In this document: piece after piece, positions 1 to 5,547 of the stretch
How positions within the stretch are numbered: position 1 is the first letter of the stretch
Layout of the letters: every line of letters starts with the position of its first letter
Source of the DNA: Bacillota bacterium
GTDB taxonomy: Bacteria > Bacillota > Clostridia > Oscillospirales > Acutalibacteraceae
Length of the DNA stretch: 13,038 nucleotides
NCBI GenBank assembly: GCA_023417635.1
Contig: JAEZFF010000022.1
Coordinates: 1-13,038, forward strand
Reading direction: 5' to 3'
The notes under the pieces: model-generated
The model's database searches: none
Told to the model about the DNA's origin: nothing
What the model saw: the letters and a program-made list of their open reading frames with translations, nothing else
Program-made: the position numbers and the translations under genes

Positions 1-189
1 TTCCGTTGGGTCCGCATCTCGTTCGACAGTTTCTTCCTCGTTCTCGGCTTTGTCCTTGGCGGACCGGTCGGTGTCAGCACCGTTCTCACCGCTTTCTGCC
101 TCGGCCCTATTATTCAGGCCGTGGGCGGCTGGCTGCAGCATCGGTACCTTACCCCCACTTCCGGCGGAATCGCCATGCGCAGAGAATAA
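1..189 (+). CDS. YczE/YitT-like integral membrane protein (3' end only)
   Basis: Frame 1 is open from the left edge to the TAA at 187-189, giving the last 62 residues of a protein whose start lies outside the window. The piece contains a Phe-Asp followed by a hydrophobic, glycine-rich helix (FLVLGFVLGGPVGVSTVLTA) and then a GPIIQ motif, with a short basic tail ending in RRE. This resembles the C-terminal end of YczE/YyaS/YitT-family membrane proteins (DUF161-like), whose biochemical role is not established. The gene runs into a strong bidirectional terminator 10 bp after its stop, so it ends its transcription unit here. The family call rests on motif resemblance over a short stretch; membrane location is more certain than the family name. 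Confidence 0.6.
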   Translation, partial: FRWVRISFDSFFLVLGFVLGGPVGVSTVLTAFCLGPIIQAVGGWLQHRYLTPTSGGIAMRRE

Positions 190-199
190 AAGAAACAGC

Positions 200-242
200 A
201 AAAGCTCCCGGCACTGTGTAAAACAATGCCGGGAGCTTTTTT
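200..242. terminator. Bidirectional intrinsic terminator
   Basis: A perfect 14-bp stem (200-213 with 227-240) encloses a 13-nt loop. The arms read AAAAGCTCCCGGCA and its complement, so the plus strand ends in a run of T (237-242) and the minus strand in TTTT followed by further T-rich sequence. It sits between the convergent membrane protein gene (stop at 189) and the GGGtGRT gene (stop at 268) and can serve both. Confidence 0.9.
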
Positions 243-267
243 GCTGCTGCAAACCCCAAAGAGGTTT

Positions 268-1278
268 TTATGCGTTCAATGCTTTGTAAACTGCAACAGC
301 GCAGGCAACCGTAGCGCCAACCATCGGGTTGTTGCCCATGCCAATCAAGCCCATCATTTCCACGTGCGCCGGAACGGAGGAAGACCCTGCGAACTGTGCA
401 TCGCCGTGAATGCGGCCAAGGGAGTCAGTCAGGCCGTAAGAAGCCGGGCCTGCGCCCACGTTGTCCGGATGCAGGGTACGGCCTGTGCCGCCGCCGCTTG
501 CAACGGAGAAGTACTTTTTGCCGTTTTCAAGTGTCCATTTTTTGTAGGTACCGGCAACAAGGTGCTGGAAACGAACCGGATTTGTGGAGTTGCCGGTAAT
601 GGAAACATCCACACCCTCGTGCTGCATGATTGCAACACCTTCACGGACGTCGTTTGCGCCATAGCACTTAATGGCAGCGCGTTCGCCGTCAGAGAACGCA
701 CGGGTTTCCACAACGCTCAGCTTATCTGCGAAAAAGTCGAAATCGGTCTTTACATAGGTGAAGCCGTTGATTCTGGAAATAATATAAGCAGCATCTTTGC
801 CCAAGCCGTTCAGAATAACGCGGAGCGGCTCTTTCCGCGCAGAGTTTGCCGAACGGGCAATGCCGATCGCACCCTCTGCTGCTGCAAAGGATTCATGGCC
901 TGCCAGAAAGCAGAAGCACTTTGTTTCATCGCTGAGCAGCCTCGCGCCGAGGTTGCCGTGGCCAATGCCAACTTTGCGCTGTTCCGCAACGGAGCCAGGC
1001 ACTGTGAAAGATTCCAGGCCAAGGCCGATCTTTTCGGATGCCTCAACTGCGGACTTTACACCGGTCTTCAGGCCAATCGCGCAGCCGAGCGTGTAAGCCC
1101 AGACGGCGTTGTCGAAAGCAATCTGCTGTACGCCCTTAACGATTTTTTCAACGTTAATTCCCTTGGAGAGACACAGGTCGCGTGCCTCTTCAAGGCTTCC
1201 AAGGCCATACTCGGCAAGACACTTTTCGATTTTGGCCATTCTTCTTTCTTTACCTTCGAACATGACATCATTAGCCAT
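268..1278 (-). CDS. GGGtGRT family protein
   Basis: This 336-residue protein carries the family signature GGGTGRT at residues 262-268, followed by a glycine-rich C-terminal region (ASYGLTDSLG, GDAQFAGSSS, GLIGMGNNPM). No signal peptide or membrane helix is evident, so it is probably cytosolic. The family is named for this motif and its molecular function is not established to my knowledge; its genes commonly sit beside a NifU-like Fe-S scaffold gene in anaerobic Firmicutes, as here. The upstream NifU-like gene ends 26 bp before this ATG, so the two are almost certainly co-transcribed and probably act together. A strong AGGAGG (1288-1293) lies 9 nt before the ATG, which fixes the start. Transcription likely ends at the hairpin at 200-242. 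A role in iron-sulfur or sulfur metabolism is inference from the neighbour. Confidence 0.88.
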   Translation of the reverse strand: MANDVMFEGKERRMAKIEKCLAEYGLGSLEEARDLCLSKGINVEKIVKGVQQIAFDNAVWAYTLGCAIGLKTGVKSAVEASEKIGLGLESFTVPGSVAEQRKVGIGHGNLGARLLSDETKCFCFLAGHESFAAAEGAIGIARSANSARKEPLRVILNGLGKDAAYIISRINGFTYVKTDFDFFADKLSVVETRAFSDGERAAIKCYGANDVREGVAIMQHEGVDVSITGNSTNPVRFQHLVAGTYKKWTLENGKKYFSVASGGGTGRTLHPDNVGAGPASYGLTDSLGRIHGDAQFAGSSSVPAHVEMMGLIGMGNNPMVGATVACAVAVYKALNA

Positions 1279-1304
1279 TTCGCTTGTCCTCCTTTTATAT
1301 AGCC

Positions 1305-1997
1305 TTATTCTTCACGCGGATCAATATACTTTACCGCGTTGTCATACTGGCCGTACTGGCCGATATTCTTCTTGTAAGCCTCATCCGGGCTCATACCGTG
1401 ACGTATGTCTTCCATCATCTTGCCAAGCCGTACAAACTGGTAACCCACAACTTCGCCGTTCTTGTCAAGGGCAAGCTTCAGAACATAGCCTTCGGTCATT
1501 TCAAGGTAACGTACGCCTTTAGCGCCCGTGCTGTACATTGTGCCAACCTGGGAACGCAGGCCTTTGCCAAGGTCTTCCAGGCCAGCGCCAATCGGCAGGC
1601 CGTTTTCGGAAAACGCAGTCTGGCTGCGGCCGTAAACGATCTGTTTGAACAGCTCGCGCATAGCGACGTTAATTGCATCGCACACAAGGTCGGTGTTCAG
1701 GCACTCGAGGATTGTTTTGCCCGGCAGAATTTCGGCAGCCATTGCAGCCGAATGAGTCATGCCGGAGCATCCGATGGTTTCAACAAGAGCTTCCTGCACA
1801 ACGCCCTCTTTAATATTAAGAGTCAGCTTACAGGCACCCTGCTGCGGCGCACACCAGCCCACACCATGAGTAAGGCCCGAAATATCCTTGATCTCATAGG
1901 CTTTTACCCATTTGCCTTCTTCCGGAATGGGCGCGGGGCCGTGCTTTGGGCCCTTTGTGACAACACACATTTTTTCCACTTCTGCGGAATAATTCAT
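1305..1997 (-). CDS. NifU-like iron-sulfur cluster assembly scaffold protein
   Basis: This 230-residue protein has a NifU/IscU N-terminal-type core at about residues 45-118. Cys49 and Cys56 lie in GWCAPQQGAC, Cys77 lies in the GCSGMTHSAAMAAEI stretch matching the IscU GC-x-A-x-SS segment, PGKT follows at 92-95, and Cys106 lies in the LVCDAI helix. Three cysteines in equivalent places bind the nascent Fe-S cluster in IscU. Here an extra N-terminal arm of about 40 residues (with Cys11) and a C-terminal extension of about 110 residues are not part of standard IscU. No cysteine desulfurase gene is nearby. It is first in an operon with the GGGtGRT gene. The ribosome site AAGGAG lies just upstream of the ATG at 1995-1997. 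Whether it really builds clusters or has become specialised for its partner is open. Confidence 0.85.
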   Translation of the reverse strand: MNYSAEVEKMCVVTKGPKHGPAPIPEEGKWVKAYEIKDISGLTHGVGWCAPQQGACKLTLNIKEGVVQEALVETIGCSGMTHSAAMAAEILPGKTILECLNTDLVCDAINVAMRELFKQIVYGRSQTAFSENGLPIGAGLEDLGKGLRSQVGTMYSTGAKGVRYLEMTEGYVLKLALDKNGEVVGYQFVRLGKMMEDIRHGMSPDEAYKKNIGQYGQYDNAVKYIDPREE

Positions 1998-2039
1998 ATC
2001 GGTACTCCTTTCGGTTTTTGATTTCCCTGAATCCTTTAC

Positions 2040-2068
2040 ATTATAGCGGATTCCACCGTGTGAATCAA
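2040..2068 (-). promoter_or_regulatory. Sigma-A promoter of the NifU-like/GGGtGRT operon
   Basis: On the minus strand TTGATT (2063-2068) is followed after exactly 17 bp by a perfect TATAAT (2040-2045). Transcription would begin near 2033, giving a 5' leader of about 36 nt that includes the ribosome site. This is one of the best promoter matches in the window. Confidence 0.75.
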
Positions 2069-2096
2069 TACGCTAATTAATATTTTAACAAAGTAT

Positions 2097-2117
2097 TCCT
2101 GCCTTTTTTCGGCAGGA
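2097..2117. other. Small hairpin between divergent promoters
   Basis: A 7-bp inverted repeat (TCCTGCC, 2097-2103, with GGCAGGA, 2111-2117) encloses a 7-nt T-rich loop. Neither strand has a clean T tract after the stem, so it is not a convincing terminator. It lies upstream of both the minus-strand promoter at 2040-2068 and the plus-strand promoter at 2162-2190. It might be an operator or a leftover terminator. Confidence 0.35.
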
Positions 2118-2161
2118 TGAAATTTAAAAACTGGTGTTATTTCATAAAAATGGATTTTGTA

Positions 2162-2190
2162 TTGTATTTCGAATAATAACGTGGTACTAT
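2162..2190 (+). promoter_or_regulatory. Possible promoter of the 145-aa membrane protein gene
   Basis: TTGTAT (2162-2167) and TACTAT (2185-2190) are separated by 17 bp, an acceptable though imperfect sigma-A pair. The start of transcription would be near 2197, giving a leader of about 55 nt. The surrounding DNA is AT-rich, which raises the chance of a coincidental match. Confidence 0.4.
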
Positions 2191-2251
2191 TGCTATGGGG
2201 ATTTTTGTTATTTTTTCATACATTCCATCAAATTATGGGAGGGCATTATAA

Positions 2252-2689
2252 ATGGAGGATTCAAACCAGAACAACCCATCACAGCAGCCAAGTATGCAGC
2301 AGCCGCATATTCAGGAGACTTCCTACCAGCCGCAGAACGCTTACACCGGCTCTTCTCAGCCAACCTATCCACAGCAGAATGGGTATGGGCAGCAGCCCGT
2401 GTACCAACAGCCTGTGTACCCGCAGCCCATACCGCAGAGTCCTATTACCTATGACCCTGACGCTCCGCTTTCTATGGGGCAGTTCCTCGGCATGATGCTG
2501 CTTACCTGCATTCCGGTGGTTGGCTTAGTCTTGCTGCTTGTGTGGGCTTTCAGCGGCAGCTCGAATGAGAACAAAAAGAATTTTGCGCGTGCGGAACTGA
2601 TTATGGCAATAATTGTTACTGTGTTATGGCTTATTCTCGGTTCAGCTATTTATGCAGGCATCATGGGTATGATGCACACCTTCTATTAA
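2252..2689 (+). CDS. Small membrane protein with Gln/Pro/Tyr-rich N-terminal region
   Basis: The 145-residue product has two clearly different halves. Residues 1-70 are low-complexity and rich in Gln, Pro, Asn, Ser and Tyr, with short irregular repeats such as QQPVYQQPVYPQP. Residues 78-100 and about 116-141 are two hydrophobic helices joined by a short polar loop containing SSNENKKNFARAEL. There is no cleavable signal peptide, so the long head is probably cytoplasmic or surface-exposed depending on topology, which I cannot decide. Similar small proteins with a disordered Q/P/Y head and the W-F-S-x-N-K-N-x-A-R/K-A loop are common in Firmicutes and lack a defined function. The ATG follows a GGGAGGG ribosome site (2237-2243) at 8 nt spacing. 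The gene stands alone and ends at a terminator (2712-2742). Confidence 0.8.
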   Translation: MEDSNQNNPSQQPSMQQPHIQETSYQPQNAYTGSSQPTYPQQNGYGQQPVYQQPVYPQPIPQSPITYDPDAPLSMGQFLGMMLLTCIPVVGLVLLLVWAFSGSSNENKKNFARAELIMAIIVTVLWLILGSAIYAGIMGMMHTFY

Positions 2690-2711
2690 TAGGCGTTTCT
2701 CATTTGTACCG

Positions 2712-2742
2712 AAACCGGCTGCCGCTTTTGCAGTCGGCTTTT
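2712..2742 (+). terminator. Intrinsic terminator after the 145-aa membrane protein gene
   Basis: CCGGCTGC (2715-2722) pairs with GCAGTCGG (2730-2737), including one G-T wobble, around a 7-nt loop. CTTTT follows directly and then a T-rich stretch. It is 25 bp after the stop codon on the plus strand. Confidence 0.7.
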
Positions 2743-2787
2743 GTGTTCTTTTCTGAAAAAATCGGCCTGCTATTTTCTTTGCTTTCC

Positions 2788-2815
2788 TTTTCTTTGCCGA
2801 ATCCCGCGTTATAAT
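2788..2815 (+). promoter_or_regulatory. Probable pta promoter
   Basis: A perfect TATAAT at 2810-2815 lies upstream of pta. The best -35 is TTTTCT (2788-2793) at 16 bp spacing, which is weak. Transcription would start near 2822, leaving a leader of about 95 nt that can fold into a nested structure (2833-2894). Confidence 0.5.
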
Positions 2816-2832
2816 GAATTTAATGTACTTTT

Positions 2833-2894
2833 TTGGCTTCCGCAGAAATTTAATCCGCTGTTTTGGGCGGTATGCGGTTCCGAGAAAAAGCCAA
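2833..2894 (+). other. Foldable leader RNA upstream of pta
   Basis: TTGGCTT (2833-2839) can pair with AAGCCAA (2888-2894). Inside it, CCGC (2840-2843) can pair with GCGG (2874-2877) and CCGC (2855-2858) with GCGG (2867-2870), giving three nested helices. The outer helix ends 6 nt before the purine-rich ribosome site of pta. I do not recognise a known riboswitch class. Confidence 0.3.
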
Positions 2895-2916
2895 TTTGAA
2901 AGAGAGGATGTTACCC

Positions 2917-3909
2917 ATGAATTTTATGGAAAATACCATTCAGCGCGCTATGGCGGATAAAAAGACCATCGTCCTGCCGGAGGGCAGCGACAAGCGCGTC
3001 GTTACCGCAGCGGCAGAAGTTTTAAAGCGCGGCATCGCGAACATTATTCTGCTTGGCAGCGAAGCGGAAGTGAAGGCTGCGGCCGCAGGGCTTGACCTTT
3101 CCAAGGCACAGATTGTCGACCCGGCTCACACCGACCTGCACGAAGACTACACCAAGACTTTTTACGAGCTTCGCAAAGCAAAGGGCATGACCCCTGAAAA
3201 AGCCGATGAAATGATGAAGGACCCCACCTACTTCGGCGTTATGATGGTGAAAAAGGGTGCGGCAGACGGCATGGTTTCCGGTGCCTGCCACTCCACAGCC
3301 AATACACTTCGCCCAGCTCTGCAGATTGTGCGCACCGCACCGGGCTGCAAGATGGTTTCCGGCTTCTTCCTTATCACCGTGCCAAACTGCGAATACGGTG
3401 AAAACGGTACGTTCGTTTTTGCGGACTGCGGCCTGAATATCAACCCAAGTGCAGACGATCTTTCCGAAATTGCCATTGCTTCGGCAAAATCCTTTAAGAG
3501 CATTGTCGGCGCGGAGCCGAAAGTTGCCATGCTTTCTTTCTCCAGCTACGGCAGCGGCAAAGATGCCCTTGTTGACAAAGTCGTAGAAGCAACAAAACTT
3601 GCAAAGCAGAAGGCTCCGGATCTGCTCCTCGACGGCGAACTGCAGGCCGACGCAGCTCTTGTTCCTTCCGTCGGTGCTTCCAAAGCGCCGGGCAGCAAGG
3701 TTGCCGGCCATGCCAACGTGCTGATTTTCCCGGATCTGAACTGCGGCAACATCTGCTACAAACTGGTAGAACGCCTTGCTAAGGCTTCGGCTTACGGCCC
3801 AATCCTGCAGGGAATTGCAAAACCGGTCAATGACCTTTCCCGTGGCTGCAAAGCGGAAGACATTGTTGGCGTAATTGCCATTACTGCTGTTCAGGCTCAG
3901 AACGTCTGA
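2917..3909 (+). CDS. pta: Phosphate acetyltransferase (phosphotransacetylase)
   Basis: The enzyme interconverts acetyl-CoA plus phosphate with acetyl phosphate plus CoA. With acetate kinase it yields ATP and acetate during fermentation. The 330-residue product has the usual length of the short, single-domain Pta. Visible motifs are PEGSDKRVV (21-29), DGMVSGACHSTANTLRP (118-133), SFSSYGSG (207-214), DGELQADAA (239-247) and GPILQGIAKPVNDLSRGC (294-311). Ser308, Arg309 and Asp315 fit the catalytic Ser-Arg and Asp described for the Methanosarcina enzyme. The ATG at 2917 is preceded by AGAGAGG (2901-2907) at 9 nt; the frame is open further upstream to 2863 but without a ribosome site and beyond the family's N terminus. 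No acetate kinase gene is adjacent, which is less usual. Phosphate butyryltransferase is unlikely, given the length and motifs. Confidence 0.95.
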   Translation: MNFMENTIQRAMADKKTIVLPEGSDKRVVTAAAEVLKRGIANIILLGSEAEVKAAAAGLDLSKAQIVDPAHTDLHEDYTKTFYELRKAKGMTPEKADEMMKDPTYFGVMMVKKGAADGMVSGACHSTANTLRPALQIVRTAPGCKMVSGFFLITVPNCEYGENGTFVFADCGLNINPSADDLSEIAIASAKSFKSIVGAEPKVAMLSFSSYGSGKDALVDKVVEATKLAKQKAPDLLLDGELQADAALVPSVGASKAPGSKVAGHANVLIFPDLNCGNICYKLVERLAKASAYGPILQGIAKPVNDLSRGCKAEDIVGVIAITAVQAQNV

Positions 3910-3947
3910 TTGTTCCGCAAAGCAAAAAGTTGTATTGATAAATGCTC

Positions 3948-3974
3948 TGCCCCCGGTTGTGCCGGGGGCATTTT
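3948..3974 (+). terminator. Intrinsic terminator of pta
   Basis: A perfect 9-bp GC-rich stem (TGCCCCCGG, 3948-3956, with 3962-3970) has a 5-nt loop and is followed by TTTT. It starts 39 bp after the pta stop codon. Confidence 0.85.
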
Positions 3975-3980
3975 AATTGC

Positions 3981-4017
3981 AAAAATGCGCACACCCGTTT
4001 TGGGTGTGCGCATTTTT
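3981..4017. terminator. Bidirectional terminator between pta and deoB
   Basis: A perfect 16-bp stem (3981-3996 with 4002-4017) has a 5-nt loop. The arms start and end in five A and five T, so either strand gives a T tract. It begins 15 bp past the deoB stop codon on the minus strand and backs up the pta terminator on the plus strand. Confidence 0.9.
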
Positions 4018-4032
4018 CTGTTCGGCGGAAAC

Positions 4033-5205
4033 TTATTTCAAGAATTCTTTCAGGTGTGAGGTTCCCTGAATCTTACGCTCAACACCGAAATAGTCGAGTA
4101 TGGTTGCGCCAATGTCGGAGAAGGTCGGCTGTGTGCCGAGGTTCACACCGGCTTTGACGTGCTTCCCATAAATGACCCACGGGATATATTCACGGGAATG
4201 GTCTGTAGAAGGCGTTGCCGGGTCGCAGCCATGGTCGGCGGTAATCATCAGAATATCATCGTCGCGCAGGCCTGCAAGAATACGCGGAAGCTGAGTGTCA
4301 AAATAAGTCAAAGCTTTCGCATAGCCTTCAACGTCATTGCGGTGGCCGTAAAGCATATCGAAATCCACGAGGTTAGTAAAGCACAGGCCGTTAAAGTCGC
4401 GGCCGAGGTACTCAATCGTGCGCTCGATGCCCTCTGCATTGCCTTTTGTGCGGACAGCTTCCTTAATGCCTTTGTTGGCAAAAATATCAACAATCTTGCC
4501 CACGGAAATCACATCAAAGCCTTTTTCCGAAAGCTGGTCCAGCATAGTAACCTTCGGCGGAACAAGTGAAAAGTCGTGGCGGTTGGTTGTGCGGGTAAAG
4601 TTCGGGTATTCACCGGTAAACGGACGGGCAATTACACGGCCCACGCCGTACTTCGGGCCGGTAAGAATTTCGCGCGCAATTTTGCAGTACTCGTAAAGCT
4701 TTTCCACCGGTACTACCGATTCATGTGCGGCAATCTGGAAAACGCTGTCGGCTGAAGTGTAAACAATCAGTGCGCCCGTCTTCATGTGTTCCTGCCCGTA
4801 ATCCTTAATGACCTCGGTGCCGGAATATGGCTTGTTGCACAGCACGCCGCGGCCGGTGCGCTTTTCAAATTCTTTCAGAATTTCTTCCGGGAAGCCATTC
4901 GGAAAAGTCGGCAGCTTCTTTGGCGAGTTAATCCCCGCAATTTCCCAGTGGCCGATGGTGGTATCTTTTCCCTTTGAAATTTCACGCATACGGCCGAAGG
5001 AAGCCGCCGGTGCGCCGACCGGTTTTCCACACCCTACGCCGTCAATGTTGAAAAGCCCCAGCTTCTGCATATTTGGCATATTAAAGAAACTGCTTTTTGT
5101 GCAGGATGCCAGCGTGTTGCTTCCTACATCTCCATAATCTGCGGCGTCGGGCTCTTCCCCAATGCCGACGCTGTCCAGAACAATCAAAAAAACTCGTTTG
5201 CTCAC
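4033..5205 (-). CDS. deoB: Phosphopentomutase
   Basis: DeoB interconverts (deoxy)ribose 1-phosphate and (deoxy)ribose 5-phosphate in the cytosol, linking nucleoside salvage to the pentose pathway. With the GTG start the product has 390 residues, normal for the family. It shows the alkaline-phosphatase-superfamily metal sites: LDSVGIG with Asp11, the phospho-accepting threonine in KDTTIGHWE (Thr82), VDFDMLYGHRND with Asp283 and His288, ITADHGCDP with Asp324-His325, and STDHSREY with His336. All match ligands known from Bacillus cereus DeoB. The frame stays open to a TTG at 5214, but AAAAGGAG (5215-5222) directly abuts that codon while lying 9 nt from the GTG at 5203-5205, so GTG is preferred. 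No nucleoside phosphorylase or deaminase gene adjoins; it seems monocistronic. Confidence 0.95.
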   Translation of the reverse strand: MSKRVFLIVLDSVGIGEEPDAADYGDVGSNTLASCTKSSFFNMPNMQKLGLFNIDGVGCGKPVGAPAASFGRMREISKGKDTTIGHWEIAGINSPKKLPTFPNGFPEEILKEFEKRTGRGVLCNKPYSGTEVIKDYGQEHMKTGALIVYTSADSVFQIAAHESVVPVEKLYEYCKIAREILTGPKYGVGRVIARPFTGEYPNFTRTTNRHDFSLVPPKVTMLDQLSEKGFDVISVGKIVDIFANKGIKEAVRTKGNAEGIERTIEYLGRDFNGLCFTNLVDFDMLYGHRNDVEGYAKALTYFDTQLPRILAGLRDDDILMITADHGCDPATPSTDHSREYIPWVIYGKHVKAGVNLGTQPTFSDIGATILDYFGVERKIQGTSHLKEFLK

Positions 5206-5214
5206 AATAGACAA

Positions 5215-5222
5215 CTCCTTTT
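5215..5222 (-). promoter_or_regulatory. deoB ribosome binding site (decides the GTG start)
   Basis: AAAAGGAG on the minus strand ends at 5215. It touches the upstream in-frame TTG (5212-5214) with no spacing but is 9 nt from the GTG at 5203-5205, so the GTG is the workable start. Confidence 0.75.
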
Positions 5223-5260
5223 CACCATTTTTAAATGTTTGAAACCGCTTTCAGAGGCCA

Positions 5261-5298
5261 GAAAAGAAAACGGAGAATCTTTCTCCCCGTTTCTTTTC
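5261..5298 (-). other. Terminator-like hairpin in the deoB leader
   Basis: On the minus strand an imperfect inverted repeat of about 17 bp (5281-5298 with 5261-5277) has a core GGAGAA-AGA-TTCTCC. It is followed by GTTTTCTTTTC, a T-rich tail like that of an intrinsic terminator. It lies about 55 nt before the deoB start and downstream of the likely promoter, so it could act as an attenuator. I found no obvious competing antiterminator and recognise no riboswitch class. Confidence 0.35.
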
Positions 5299-5375
5299 CG
5301 CCCGATACGGCTGCTCCTGCGAAAGCCAAGCAGAAAAACCGCCCACCTTTTCCACATCTTTGGGGTACCCATATC

Positions 5376-5406
5376 ATTATAATATAGTATAACTGATTTT
5401 CTGCAA
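5376..5406 (-). promoter_or_regulatory. Likely deoB promoter
   Basis: On the minus strand a perfect TATAAT (5376-5381) lies 19 bp downstream of TTGCAG (5401-5406). The long spacer weakens the match; TATACT at 5386-5391 is an alternative -10. The implied leader is about 160 nt. Between the deoB start and the proS stop (5206-5547) I see only this promoter, the palindrome at 5412-5427, the leader hairpin and the proS terminator. Confidence 0.45.
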
Positions 5407-5411
5407 AATGG

Positions 5412-5427
5412 TAGGACATCCGTCCTA
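5412..5427. promoter_or_regulatory. 16-bp palindrome, possible operator upstream of deoB
   Basis: TAGGAC-ATCC-GTCCTA is a perfect inverted repeat with 6-bp arms and a 4-bp centre, the shape of a dimeric regulator site. It starts 5 bp upstream of the proposed -35 box of deoB. I cannot assign it to a known regulator. Confidence 0.4.
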
Positions 5428-5486
5428 ATCTCAAGAAAATAAACGCGTACAGGAGCCAAAAAGTAATCTTTTTCATTCCCGTAAGG

Positions 5487-5545
5487 CTGTATTAAAAAAT
5501 TTTCCGGGTCTTTTTACCCAGCCGCCCTTTCAGGGAGCAAAGACC
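5487..5545 (-). terminator. Probable proS terminator
   Basis: On the minus strand GGTCTTT (5539-5545) pairs with AAAGACC (5507-5513). The large loop contains a smaller CCCT/AGGG hairpin. CGGAAAATTTTTT follows, ending in a T run. It begins 2 bp after the proS stop codon. The long loop makes it less certain than the other terminators. Confidence 0.5.
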
Positions 5546-5547
5546 AG

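Noticed and set aside
226..1302. Long plus-strand open frame (358 codons) opposite the GGGtGRT gene
   Set aside because: It mirrors the codon-biased minus-strand gene, has no ribosome site, and its composition (Cys/Ala/Asn-rich) is not protein-like. The minus-strand gene is clearly real.
1284..2021. Plus-strand open frame (245 codons) opposite the NifU-like gene
   Set aside because: It is an antisense shadow of a recognised gene, with no ribosome site and crossing the promoter of the real operon.
2863..2916. N-terminal extension of pta to an ATG at 2863
   Set aside because: There is no ribosome site at 2863, the extra residues are not part of the family, and AGAGAGG sits correctly before the ATG at 2917.
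5231..5476. Minus-strand small open frame between proS and deoB starting MKKITFWLLYAF
   Set aside because: The start looks like a signal peptide, but there is no good ribosome site, the frame crosses the proposed deoB promoter, palindrome and hairpin, and the rest has no protein-like pattern.
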